Below are positions 55,488 to 63,854 of a stretch of DNA of 64,000 nt, in pieces (within the stretch, counting starts at the first letter, position 1; every line of letters begins with the position of its first letter). The notes beneath the pieces are model-generated. The model saw only the letters and a program-made list of their open reading frames with translations. It was not told where the DNA came from and searched no databases. The position numbers and the translations under genes are program-made. Location of the stretch: the NCBI RefSeq assembly GCF_000513275.1, contig NZ_CBVJ010000015.1:1-64000 (forward strand), in the 5' to 3' direction. This DNA is from Paenibacillus gorillae. Lineage in GTDB: Bacteria; Bacillota; Bacilli; Paenibacillales; Paenibacillaceae.

Positions 55488-57041
55488 ATGCCAGAAGACT
55501 TTTTAATACCGGTAATTGTAATTGCAGTAATTATAGTGTTAGGTTTGGCATTCTGGGCCCGGTATCGCACCGTAAGACCGGATCAAGCTATGGTGGTAAC
55601 AGGCTCGTTTCTGGGCAGAAGTAATGTGCTCGTAGACGACTCGGGCCGCCGGATAAAAATCGTGCGTGGCGGAGGCGCGTTTATTCTTCCGATTTTTCAG
55701 AGAGCTGAGTTTTTATCGCTGTTGTCCCATAAGCTGGATGTATCGACTCCAGAGGTTTATACGGAGCAGGGTGTACCTGTTCTGGCAGACGGGGTAGCGA
55801 TTATTAAAATTGGCGGTGTTGTAGAGGATGTGGCAACAGCGGCCGAGCAGTTCATGGGCAAGCCGATCGAGGCGCTGAAAGGTGAGGCGCAGGAAGTGCT
55901 GGAAGGCCATCTGCGTGCTATTCTTGGATCGATGACGGTGGAGGAAGTATACCGGAATCGCGACAAATTTGCTCAGGAAGTTCAGGGGGTTGCAGCCAGG
56001 GATTTGAAGAAGATGGGGCTGCAGATCGTTTCTTTTACAATAAAGGATGTTCGAGACAAACATGGCTATCTGGAAGCCCTCGGCAAGCCGCGAATCGCAG
56101 CTGTGAAGCGGGATGCAGATATCGCAGAAGCGGAAGCGGTCCGCGATTCGCGGATTAAAAAGGCTTTGGCTGAGGAGGATGGCCAGAAGGCCGAGCTGCT
56201 GCGTGATACGAACATCGCGGAAGCGGCGAAGGAGAAAGAGCTGAAGGTCGCTTCCTTTAAGAGAGATCAGGATACAGCGAAAGCGGAAGCCGATCAAGCG
56301 TACTCGATTCACGAAGCACGTGCTCAGCAAAGCGTGGTTGAGGAGCAAATGAAGATCGAACTAGTGCGTAAAGAGCGTGAAATCGATCTTGAAACGAAGG
56401 AAATTTTACGTCGTGAGAAACAGTATGACGCTGAAGTGAAGAAAAAAGCGGAAGCCGATCGTTACGCAGTCGAGCAGGCAGCGGAAGCTGATAAAACGAA
56501 AAAGCTGCGTGAAGCCGACGCGATTCAATATCGGATCGAAGCAGAGGCAAAGGCATTGGCTGAGCAGAAGCGGCTGGACGGTCTGGCAGTAGCTGATGCA
56601 GAGAAAGCCAAGGGTTCGGCTGAGGCCGAGGTTATTCGTCTTCGCGGTCTGGCGGAAGCTGAAGCGAAAGAGAAGCTGGCGGAAGCGTTCGAGAAATTTG
56701 GCGAAGCGGCGATACTCGATATTATTGTGAAAATGCTTCCGGAGCTTGCTGGCAAAGTAGCAGAGCCAATTAAAGCAATCGACAAGCTGACGGTTGTCGA
56801 CACGGGTCACGGCGAAGGTGCGGCGCGTCTAAGCAATTACGTGACTTCGCTTATGGCCACAGCGCCTGAGATGCTGAAGAGTGTATCGGGTATCGACGTT
56901 AATGAGCTGATGAAGGGATTGACCTCCAAAGTATCCGGTGCCCTGGCTCCGGCTCCGCAAGCTGCTGCAATCGAGGTAAAGCCACAGCCTCAGCCAACGA
57001 TTCTTGATCTGCTAGAGCAAGATTTGAATAAGAACGAATAA
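55488..57041 (+). CDS. floT: Flotillin-like protein FloT
   Basis: 517 aa. N-terminal hairpin membrane anchor (residues 5-25), SPFH/band-7 domain (residues 40-200, EALKGEAQEVLEGHLRAILG), then a long coiled coil with repeated Glu-Ala motifs (residues 205-430), and a C-terminal domain ending LDLLEQDLNKNE. Scaffolds fluid membrane microdomains and influences cell-wall enzymes and signalling proteins. Preceded by GAGAGGAGAATG. Controlled with the NfeD gene by the SigW-type promoter. Confidence 0.93.
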   Translation: MPEDFLIPVIVIAVIIVLGLAFWARYRTVRPDQAMVVTGSFLGRSNVLVDDSGRRIKIVRGGGAFILPIFQRAEFLSLLSHKLDVSTPEVYTEQGVPVLADGVAIIKIGGVVEDVATAAEQFMGKPIEALKGEAQEVLEGHLRAILGSMTVEEVYRNRDKFAQEVQGVAARDLKKMGLQIVSFTIKDVRDKHGYLEALGKPRIAAVKRDADIAEAEAVRDSRIKKALAEEDGQKAELLRDTNIAEAAKEKELKVASFKRDQDTAKAEADQAYSIHEARAQQSVVEEQMKIELVRKEREIDLETKEILRREKQYDAEVKKKAEADRYAVEQAAEADKTKKLREADAIQYRIEAEAKALAEQKRLDGLAVADAEKAKGSAEAEVIRLRGLAEAEAKEKLAEAFEKFGEAAILDIIVKMLPELAGKVAEPIKAIDKLTVVDTGHGEGAARLSNYVTSLMATAPEMLKSVSGIDVNELMKGLTSKVSGALAPAPQAAAIEVKPQPQPTILDLLEQDLNKNE

Positions 57042-57080
57042 CCATTTAACGGAAATTGGCTGTCTTTTTGAAGGTAATAA

Positions 57081-57109
57081 TTGACAAGGCGATATTGGCA
57101 GTGTATTCT
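57081..57109 (+). promoter_or_regulatory. Promoter of the 20-aa peptide gene
   Basis: TTGACA (57081-57086), 17-base spacer, TATTCT (57104-57109). A strong -35 in the gap after floT, 42 bases before the peptide ATG. Confidence 0.6.
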
Positions 57110-57150
57110 TGACTTACATTTTAAGTGAATAATACAAAGGAGTGAGGACA

Positions 57151-57213
57151 ATGGAAAAATTGAAACAAACGATCAACAATTTCATATTCGGTCCTCGCGG
57201 TGTTATTTTTTAA
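57151..57213 (+). CDS. 20-aa peptide linked to a split dikinase
   Basis: The peptide reads MEKLKQTINNFIFGPRGVIF. AAAGGAG lies 8 bases before the ATG, an unusually good ribosome binding site for such a short frame. The N-terminal half is amphipathic and basic, the C-terminal half is hydrophobic with GPRG. It has its own promoter and is followed within 25 bases by a strong hairpin, so it can be made as a short abundant transcript. Next come two phosphotransferase-domain genes. I infer a precursor or signal peptide that is a substrate of the two enzymes; a leader peptide for attenuation is the alternative. No family known to me. Confidence 0.55.
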   Translation: MEKLKQTINNFIFGPRGVIF

Positions 57214-57234
57214 CTAATATGCTTATGTCGAAAT

Positions 57235-57269
57235 AAGCCCTGAGGATTTTACTGTCCTCAGGGCTTTAT
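57235..57269 (+). terminator. Hairpin terminator after the peptide gene
   Basis: AAGCCCTGAGGA (57235-57246) pairs perfectly with TCCTCAGGGCTT (57255-57266), then a short T tract. The weak T tract would allow some read-through into the dikinase genes. Confidence 0.75.
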
Positions 57270-57312
57270 ATGTATGCAGGCCTACTCTGAAATATAGAGT
57301 GATCCTCGCGTT

Positions 57313-57347
57313 AAAGCCACTGTTAGTTTGCAGTGGCTTTTTGTTTT
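57313..57347 (+). terminator. Second hairpin before the dikinase genes
   Basis: AAAGCCACTG pairs perfectly with CAGTGGCTTT and is followed by a T-rich tract. It lies 20 bases before the next ATG, so it may be an attenuator rather than a simple end of transcript. Confidence 0.7.
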
Positions 57348-57367
57348 GATTTAGATGAGAGAAGGAG

Positions 57368-58114
57368 ATGGTTGTTTTCAACAGAGTTAGAATTTGGTAT
57401 CAGAATGAGATTGAACAGCTTAAGCCGTTAGTGCGAGATGCCTACCAAAGAATCTATAGGTACCAGCTTGAAAGGACGTCACTGCTTGAATTACAGATGC
57501 GCGAAGCCATTGCACAGACAACACCGATATTAGAAATTTTTATGGAGCATATTCCCCATTATAAAAGCAGCTATATTAAAGTTCTTGCCCGGCAGGAGCA
57601 GCTTGCGGCTTCCGATTTGATTTTGTGCTTTGACCGGGCGGTGTATGAACTGCATTTGTATGCGTCGTTAGGCAAAGAAATCGGGAAATATGCCAATGAG
57701 GCGCCTTGGAGTAAGGAGCTTCGCACACTCTTGAACGAACGGCAAGAAATAGAACCTGCAAATAATAGTAACGCTGAGGAAGAGTTATTTCTTGCGAGCG
57801 GAAAAGTTGCCAGTTCAGGTCATGCCGAAGGAATAGCCACAGTCATATTGCACAAGGATGAGCTTGTGAACGTAAGGAATGGAGACATTCTAGTGACCGA
57901 GATGACAACTCCTGATTTTATCGAGGTTGCTCCATTAATTGCAGGACTTGTGACGGATCGCGGAGGCATTGTTTGTCATGCTGCTATTTTGGCGAGGGAA
58001 TTTAATATTCCATGTATCGTCGGGTGTGGAAATGCAACGGAAGCCGTTAAAAGCGGGCAAAAAATTCGTATAGATGCGGTCTCTGGCATCGTTATGGGAT
58101 GTGCTAATGAATGA
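57368..58114 (+). CDS. PEP-utilising phosphohistidine swivelling-domain protein
   Basis: 248 aa. Residues 1-135 are helical and unlike known domains (AYQRIYRYQLERTSLLELQM). Residues 140-245 are the swivelling domain of PEP synthase-like enzymes, with phospho-acceptor His204 in DRGGIVCHAAILAREFNIP and the ILVTEMTTPDF strand. In PEP synthase or rifampin phosphotransferase this domain shuttles phosphate from the ATP-grasp domain to the substrate. Here it is separate and precedes the ATP-grasp gene, overlapping it by ATGA. AAGGAG touches the ATG at zero spacing, so translation may be weak or the start unusual. Confidence 0.85.
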   Translation: MVVFNRVRIWYQNEIEQLKPLVRDAYQRIYRYQLERTSLLELQMREAIAQTTPILEIFMEHIPHYKSSYIKVLARQEQLAASDLILCFDRAVYELHLYASLGKEIGKYANEAPWSKELRTLLNERQEIEPANNSNAEEELFLASGKVASSGHAEGIATVILHKDELVNVRNGDILVTEMTTPDFIEVAPLIAGLVTDRGGIVCHAAILAREFNIPCIVGCGNATEAVKSGQKIRIDAVSGIVMGCANE

Positions 58115-58962
58115 ACCCGATACCGTTATATGAAGCGGCTGAGGTTGAGCTATATGGGCGTAAAGCAGTGAATTTGGGTGTAGCCCTTAAACACTGCTTG
58201 CCGGTGCCTGAGGGGTATGTGCTTCCTGCTTCAATGGTTGTGCAGTTTGTGAAAGGAGAACTTCATATAGAAGGTGAAATTCGTTCTATGCTAGACGCAT
58301 TAGGCTCCGTTTCCGTCAGATCGTCCGCTATTCAAGAAGATGGTGAACAGTCCAGTTATGCCGGGCTGTTTCATTCCTGTTTAAACGTTACGACCGTCGA
58401 AGGAGTTGAACGTGCGATTCGTTACATTTGGGAGTCGGCGCAGTCTAAACGCTTGAATAGCTATAAACGGCGGGCAGAGGGAGTGGCGACGATAGGTAAC
58501 AACGATAAGTCTGTACAAATAGCGCTAATCGTTCAAAGAATGATCAATTCCGATGTGTCGGGAATACTGTTTACACGGAACCCTGTTACGTATGCGGATG
58601 AACGAGTAATAGAGGCAGCCTGGGGGCTTGGCGAAGCGGTTGCTTCTGGATATGTGACACCGGATTCCTTCAGAATGAACCGAAATGGGGAAATTACGGA
58701 ATCAACGGCTAGTTTGAAGGAGATTGCGATTCGATTCGGCCAATGTGAGGGGATCATTGAAAGCAGGCTCGACGACTATACCGCGAACTCGTTGTGTCTG
58801 ACCGCTAAGCAATGCACCCAATTGAACGGTCTGGCTGACAACTGCGAGCAAACGTTTGGCCCAAACATCGATATGGAATGGACCTTCGCAGATGGCAAGC
58901 TATGGCTGCTCCAATGCCGGCGGATAACTGGGCTTAATATAAGGGAAGGGCCTTTCAACTGA
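58111..58962 (+). CDS. PEP synthase/pyruvate phosphate dikinase ATP-grasp domain protein
   Basis: 283 aa, a stand-alone PPDK_N domain. Visible: GRKAVNLGVALKHCLPVPEG, SVSVRSSAIQEDGEQSSYAG, VQRMINSDVSGILFTRNP, EAAWGLGEAVASGYVTPDSF and the end DMEWTFADGKLWLLQCRRIT. All nucleotide-binding landmarks are kept, so it should split ATP into AMP plus two phosphates, one passed to His204 of the partner. Full-length relatives are 800-900 aa; this pair totals 531. Followed by a strong terminator. Substrate unknown; the upstream peptide is the obvious candidate. Confidence 0.85.
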   Translation: MNPIPLYEAAEVELYGRKAVNLGVALKHCLPVPEGYVLPASMVVQFVKGELHIEGEIRSMLDALGSVSVRSSAIQEDGEQSSYAGLFHSCLNVTTVEGVERAIRYIWESAQSKRLNSYKRRAEGVATIGNNDKSVQIALIVQRMINSDVSGILFTRNPVTYADERVIEAAWGLGEAVASGYVTPDSFRMNRNGEITESTASLKEIAIRFGQCEGIIESRLDDYTANSLCLTAKQCTQLNGLADNCEQTFGPNIDMEWTFADGKLWLLQCRRITGLNIREGPFN

Positions 58963-58987
58963 GTTAAGGTTGAAAGGCCCTTCCCTT
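58941..58987. terminator. Bidirectional terminator
   Basis: AAGGGAAGGGCCTTTCAAC pairs perfectly with GTTGAAAGGCCCTTCCCTT; it starts inside the last codons of the ATP-grasp gene and also serves the minus-strand methyltransferase. Confidence 0.9.
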
Positions 58988-58994
58988 GGACGGA

Positions 58995-59768
58995 TCAAGG
59001 CTTGAACGCCAGCACCCGAATCCGGTAATAATCGGCAATAGCGTTCTCCCCAGCCTTCAGTTGCCGCTGCTTCCGGAACAGTTGATTGATATCCTGCATA
59101 GCCTGTTCCTTATCCGATTCTTCTAAAGTGTGGAAGAAAGCGTCTCCGAACTGTGCAAGCCAGTGCAGCAGCCCTTTGTCCCCGTCAGTCAGCTCGGTTG
59201 GCCGGCTGAACAGCTCTGCGGAGCGGACATGAAACCCTTGCTTCTCAAGCAAGCTGCAATACTCGCCGATGGAGGGGAAATACCAGGGATTCAAAGGCTC
59301 AGCGTCAATACCGTATTTCGGCAGCACTTCGCTAACTGCTCGCACAATACCTTCCACATTGCCTTTTCCTCCGAATTCAGCAGCAAATCTTCCGCCGCTG
59401 CGAAGACTGCTCCAGACCGACTCGATGACACCAGATGGGTTACTCTTCATCCAGTGCAGAGCAGCGTTCGAGAACACCGCATCGAACGGCTTATTTACTG
59501 TAAAGCTCTGTCCATCTTCGACAGAGAAAGGAATAGCGGGGTATTTCTCTACTGCTTTGGCGATCATTTCTGCGGAGTAGTCAATTCCGCTTACGACAGC
59601 TCCCTTAGCGGCAAGCACGGCTGAGAGGTCGCCGGTGCCGCAGCCTAAGTCAAGAACACGTTCGCCAGCTTGAGGATTCAACCATTCCATAATACCTTGG
59701 CCAAATTTAGATACAAACCCGAGATGCTGATCGTAGGAATCGGGGTTCCATTGCTGGGCGGATTTCAT
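58995..59768 (-). CDS. SAM-dependent methyltransferase
   Basis: 257 aa from ATG at 59768, 8 bases after AGAAGGAG. Class I fold: motif I VLDLGCGTGDLSAVLA, motif II region GIDYSAEMI, then FDAVFSNAALHWMKS. The overall layout resembles trans-aconitate methyltransferase-like and small-molecule methyltransferases. Convergent with the dikinase cassette but with its own signals, so membership in that system is uncertain. Confidence 0.82.
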   Translation of the reverse strand: MKSAQQWNPDSYDQHLGFVSKFGQGIMEWLNPQAGERVLDLGCGTGDLSAVLAAKGAVVSGIDYSAEMIAKAVEKYPAIPFSVEDGQSFTVNKPFDAVFSNAALHWMKSNPSGVIESVWSSLRSGGRFAAEFGGKGNVEGIVRAVSEVLPKYGIDAEPLNPWYFPSIGEYCSLLEKQGFHVRSAELFSRPTELTDGDKGLLHWLAQFGDAFFHTLEESDKEQAMQDINQLFRKQRQLKAGENAIADYYRIRVLAFKP

Positions 59769-59875
59769 ATTAATCGCTCCTTCTGTTTCGGATGCCTCTA
59801 TTGTGGCATACAAGAACATAAGAAGTGAAATATATAAAGATTATTTACTTTATAGGAATGACCTATAAAGTAAAC

Positions 59876-59917
59876 ATAAAAAGAACCCTGCAGGCCTTTG
59901 CAGGCTGCGAGGGTTCT
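59876..59917 (-). terminator. rpsD terminator
   Basis: On the minus strand AGAACCCTCGCAG pairs with CTGCAGGGTTCT followed by TTTTTATG. Confidence 0.8.
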
Positions 59918-59934
59918 CAGAAGTACAGCAGCTA

Positions 59935-60537
59935 TTAACGGCTGTAGAACTCGACGATTTGTTTTTCGTCGATGTCTTGGGACAACTCAGCGCGCTCTGG
60001 CAGGCGGATGAACTTGCCTTCCATTGCTTGATCGTTGAACTCCAAGTAGTTAGGAATGTGGTGACGGCCTTCGATTGCTTCTTTGATCGTTTTCAGGCTG
60101 CGGCTGCGCTCGCGCAGGCCGATTACGTCGCCAGTCGATACTGTGTAGGAAGCGATGTCGACTTTTTTGCCATTAACCGTAACGTGACCGTGAGCAACCA
60201 ACTGACGTGCGCCTGCACGGGAGTTGGAAAGACCCAGGCGGTAAACCAGGTTGTCCAGACGGCTTTCAAGAAGAATCATGAAGTTTTCGCCGGCAATACC
60301 TTTGATTTTAGCCGCTTTGTCGAACAGGTTGCGGAATTGTTTTTCGTTCAAGCCGTACATGTGGCGAAGTTTTTGCTTCTCAGCCAATTGAATGCCGTAT
60401 CCGCTCATTTTTCTGCGTTGGTTCGGGCCGTGTTGACCTGGAGGGAATGGGCGTTTTGCAATTTCTTTGCCAGTTCCGCTCAGGGAAATGCCGAGGCGGC
60501 GGCTCAATTTAAATTTAGGACCAGTATAACGTGACAT
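59935..60537 (-). CDS. rpsD: Ribosomal protein S4
   Basis: 200 aa. [20 protein letters not shown] start, [21 protein letters not shown], and the S4 RNA-binding domain [22 protein letters not shown]. No zinc-binding Cys cluster, so the C-minus form. Binds 16S rRNA early in 30S assembly and represses its own gene in Bacillus. AAGGAG precedes the ATG. Stand-alone, as in B. subtilis. Confidence 0.96.
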   Translation of the reverse strand: MSRYTGPKFKLSRRLGISLSGTGKEIAKRPFPPGQHGPNQRRKMSGYGIQLAEKQKLRHMYGLNEKQFRNLFDKAAKIKGIAGENFMILLESRLDNLVYRLGLSNSRAGARQLVAHGHVTVNGKKVDIASYTVSTGDVIGLRERSRSLKTIKEAIEGRHHIPNYLEFNDQAMEGKFIRLPERAELSQDIDEKQIVEFYSR

Positions 60538-60707
60538 ACGTAGTGTAACTCCTTCATCAAATGGGATTTTTGAGAATGGGGTTGTGTTTCGCCGAATACG
60601 TTCTATGCCCGGACTGAGTCCGGAGCCTGAAAATCAGTTCAGCCGCTGGAAGATCAGCGAACGTATTTCTGAGGGTGACACAAAACCAGTACGCCCATAC
60701 ATTCAAC
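60538..60707 (-). promoter_or_regulatory. Structured rpsD leader, likely S4 autoregulatory element
   Basis: A 170-base leader with a 9-bp closing helix (60595-60603 with 60659-60667) enclosing CCGGACT/AGTCCGG and CAGCGG-type hairpins. Bacillus rpsD is repressed by S4 binding its leader; the layout fits, though I cannot verify the consensus by eye. Confidence 0.65.
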
Positions 60708-60714
60708 AATAAAT

Positions 60715-60742
60715 ATTATATGAAATACCCCCTATTTGTCAA
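60715..60742 (-). promoter_or_regulatory. rpsD promoter
   Basis: On the minus strand TTGACA (60737-60742) and TATAAT (60715-60720), spacer 16: both boxes perfect. Confidence 0.85.
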
Positions 60743-60912
60743 GATTGCACAGTCCTCAGCGAGCCCTCTGGGACATAGTGTCTAAAGGCCTATTATTTAT
60801 AGGAAAGAGTAGTGCAATATTCTTAAAAATACAGTATGATGAAATTATTGTATGAATTGATGATTGGATGCTCATCTCCTTGTTATACGTACGGAAGGGC
60901 TGGGTGTTGCTG

Positions 60913-62856
60913 ATGGCAGATTATAACGAAAACCATCCTCTTAAAGATGAATCTGCTGCGGCATCTCATCTTGCTGTTGAGATGAATCCGTCGATTTGGT
61001 TCGAAGAGGAAGATATGACTAGCGCTGATGAACCATACTTGGGGCCGATACTTTCTGAAAGCTTCGCGTTATGGTATAAGGAAACGGACAAGCTGCTGCT
61101 TGCAGAAGGTTCGTTTGCAATATACGACTGGAGCTTGAATTGTGTGGACATCGCCGGCGGCTTGGATAAACTAGAGGACGCCGATGCGCGTGCGCTGGCA
61201 GACAAGCTGGCGGCATCCGTCCATCAGTCTGGTTCGATCGATGCGGAGTCGCTGGGATCGCTTTATGCAAGCGCAATTCCTGTTATGAAGCGTTCGGAAG
61301 AACGCCCATTTTGTATTTTTATCCACGTTTCAACCGCTGCCGAATCCAATCAATCGGTTGCGAAGCTCAGCGCCTTACATTTCCGCAGCTGCTTCTATCG
61401 CAAATTCGAACAGCTTTATGTAAAGGATTTGCTATTGCAGCAGCAGCGCACGGAAAAGGAGCTTAACCGCAGAGACGCCCTGTTCGGGGTTGCCAAGCGG
61501 CTGTATGATCAGACCGACGTGACCTCTGTTCTGTCGGAGATGCTAATGAGCTTAGAGAAGCTGTACCCGACTTCAGAGGTGCATCTTTATTTGTCCCAGG
61601 ATCATCTGAATGGCGATCCGAGGGTGAAGCCGCTTGTATTTAAGAATACGGCTCATGACCTTATCGCCAAGGCCTTTCTTGAAGGACGGCCGGTTAACGA
61701 GCTGGACCGCAACGGCATGATGCGAATTGCAATGCCAATGACGGGCAAGCAAGCTGCATATGGCGTCTTATTCATTACGATGGAAGCTGAGCGCTGGGAT
61801 GTCTCAGACCTACCGGCATTTCTCTTGGTGGCAGATACTGCGGGTTCGGCGTTCGAGAATGCGAAGCTGTACGAGCAGTCCAATCTGCTTATTAATGAAT
61901 TGCGTCTAATCAATGAGCTGGCGAAACGGCTTAACCAATCGTTGCGGCTGAAGGAGATTTTTCAGTTCGTAACGAAAGAGCTTCTTAATATATTTGAGGC
62001 AGATTTCTGCTGTGTGCTTCAATTGAATAAAGAGAAAAATCAGTTTATCGTCATGTCGAGCAACGTCCCTGACATGTCGAGCGAGCAGTTTTCACCGGAT
62101 TACGGCTTTTGCGGCATCGTCCATCGGACGAAGGAGCCGCTCATTATTTCGGATTATTGGAATACCCGGGTCGTTACCTCCAAGCTGATGGACAATACAG
62201 GCTCTAGATCGCTGATCGCGTCCCCGATATTAGTGGACGGCGAAGTAGCGGGCGTCATATTCGTAACGCATAAGACAGCGAATTTTTTCAGCTACGACAA
62301 TTATAAGCTGCTGCAGGTTATGTCGACGCATATCGGGCTGGCAATTACGAATGCTTCGCTTCATGCCGAGGTGCGCCGGATGGTCATCACCGACAATTTA
62401 ACCGGACTTCATGCCCGGCATTACTTGAATGAGCAAATTCAGAACCGGCAGCGCAAAGATCCGTTGGGAGCCCTTATCTTAGTGGATATCGACCACTTCA
62501 AACGAATTAATGATACGTTTGGCCATCAGGTTGGAGACCGTATTCTCGTGCAAGTGAGCAACATCATTCGCGCGTCGATTCGCCAAGGCGATATTGCGGC
62601 AAGATGGGGCGGTGAGGAGCTTGCTGTCTATTTACCGGGCATTCAGGCGGAGCAGGCCTTCCGTATTGCTGAACGTATACGCTCCCATGTCGAGGAAGAG
62701 ACGGATCCGGTTGTGACCGTTTCATGCGGTGTATCGGAGTGGACCTTCGAGAATGAGAAGATTAGTGTAGAATCGCTGTTTTATAGAGCCGATATGGCAT
62801 TATACGAAGCGAAGCATCATGGACGGAACTGTATATTCGTCGGACAAGCCAACTAA
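60913..62856 (+). CDS. GAF-GGDEF diguanylate cyclase
   Basis: 647 aa from ATG at 60913; GTG at 60904 has the better spacing to GGAAGG and is possible. Two GAF-like regions (about residues 190-320 and 325-470) are linked by helices, followed by a GGDEF domain with DNLTGLHARHYLNEQ, DIDHFKRINDTFGHQVGD and the active site GGEEL (566-570). RQGD (557-560) is the product-inhibition I-site. Expected to make cyclic di-GMP in the cytosol in response to a GAF ligand; no membrane segment. No EAL domain. Confidence 0.9.
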   Translation: MADYNENHPLKDESAAASHLAVEMNPSIWFEEEDMTSADEPYLGPILSESFALWYKETDKLLLAEGSFAIYDWSLNCVDIAGGLDKLEDADARALADKLAASVHQSGSIDAESLGSLYASAIPVMKRSEERPFCIFIHVSTAAESNQSVAKLSALHFRSCFYRKFEQLYVKDLLLQQQRTEKELNRRDALFGVAKRLYDQTDVTSVLSEMLMSLEKLYPTSEVHLYLSQDHLNGDPRVKPLVFKNTAHDLIAKAFLEGRPVNELDRNGMMRIAMPMTGKQAAYGVLFITMEAERWDVSDLPAFLLVADTAGSAFENAKLYEQSNLLINELRLINELAKRLNQSLRLKEIFQFVTKELLNIFEADFCCVLQLNKEKNQFIVMSSNVPDMSSEQFSPDYGFCGIVHRTKEPLIISDYWNTRVVTSKLMDNTGSRSLIASPILVDGEVAGVIFVTHKTANFFSYDNYKLLQVMSTHIGLAITNASLHAEVRRMVITDNLTGLHARHYLNEQIQNRQRKDPLGALILVDIDHFKRINDTFGHQVGDRILVQVSNIIRASIRQGDIAARWGGEELAVYLPGIQAEQAFRIAERIRSHVEEETDPVVTVSCGVSEWTFENEKISVESLFYRADMALYEAKHHGRNCIFVGQAN

Positions 62857-63017
62857 AGGCCAGCTATTAGATGTTTATAGTCGAAAAAAAAGCATGGAGC
62901 GCTGGGAGCGTTTCATGCATTTTTTGGTGCCTCAAATGGCATTCGGGACAGGCAGGGAATAAAATACCTCGGGTGCAGGAGACGCTAACGCTATCAAAGG
63001 TTAGGGGGGATGCCACT

Positions 63018-63758
63018 ATGACAGTCAGGAGAATGATTACAGCCGCTGCAATTCAGGCAGGACTAATCACGCTATTGATGCTGTTGACCGGATGCGGGGG
63101 ATTAAAGGGCGATCGCAGCCCGGAGGAATGGCTTTCGCTGTCTATTGCGGGACTGGCGGCAACAGATAATTACGTATATAAAGGTCAGACTACAGTATCT
63201 ACTGCGGAAGGCTGGTCGTATACACCGAAAAGCTTTCAAGGACAAGTAGTTGGTCATGAAACGATTAAAGCGCAGACAGAAGATGGGGTAACTTGGAATC
63301 CTGTTGAACTGTTAAAAGAAATTCAAGCCGATCATAAGCAAATTGAAATTGTGCAAAATGCGGTAAATACGGGAGCTGCCAAAGGAGCCGGGAAAACGGT
63401 CAGGCTGCGTGTGCAGACAGACGAAGCAGCAGCTAGCGAGAAATGGAAGCTGAAGCTGACTGGTGAGCTCGATAAATTGGAAAGCGGGGTGCCAATCGAA
63501 CAAACCGAATACCGCAAAGCGTATTTAAATGAGCTGAATAAGTCACGCGGTCAGCTTACTGCGATGCTGAAAACGCTGCAGGTGCGCTCGGAGTATCAGA
63601 TCGTGATTGATGCCAGCAGTCTCATACCGCTATCGATGGAAGAGCAGACTGTTCTTACCTATATAAAGGACGCCGAGGAAAAAGCAGAATCGCGCAAGAC
63701 TACGATGCACTTTGGCTCCTTTGACGGAAGAGCGGTTGCTCCTGCTGGGAGGAAATAG
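63018..63758 (+). CDS. Lipoprotein of unknown function
   Basis: 246 aa from ATG at 63018 after GGGGGGATG. Lipoprotein signal with hydrophobic core and lipobox LLTGC (Cys near residue 25). The mature part is a long alpha/beta domain (SIAGLAATDNYVYKGQTTVS, LTGELDKLESGVPIEQTEYR) without enzymatic motifs. Anchored to the outer face of the membrane. The segment 62,857-63,017 in front holds no gene. It may be cotranscribed with the aminopeptidase gene that follows. Confidence 0.75.
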   Translation: MTVRRMITAAAIQAGLITLLMLLTGCGGLKGDRSPEEWLSLSIAGLAATDNYVYKGQTTVSTAEGWSYTPKSFQGQVVGHETIKAQTEDGVTWNPVELLKEIQADHKQIEIVQNAVNTGAAKGAGKTVRLRVQTDEAAASEKWKLKLTGELDKLESGVPIEQTEYRKAYLNELNKSRGQLTAMLKTLQVRSEYQIVIDASSLIPLSMEEQTVLTYIKDAEEKAESRKTTMHFGSFDGRAVAPAGRK

Positions 63759-63854
63759 ACGGCCTGCGACCGGTCATGATACGATAGAACGGATTCTGGA
63801 GCGGCCTGCAATCCGTTTCGGAGGTATAAGGAAGAGAATGAGGAGGTATTCGCT

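Noticed and set aside
58995-59768. Counting the methyltransferase as part of the peptide-dikinase system
   Set aside because: It is on the opposite strand with its own ribosome binding site and only shares a terminator; proximity alone is not enough.
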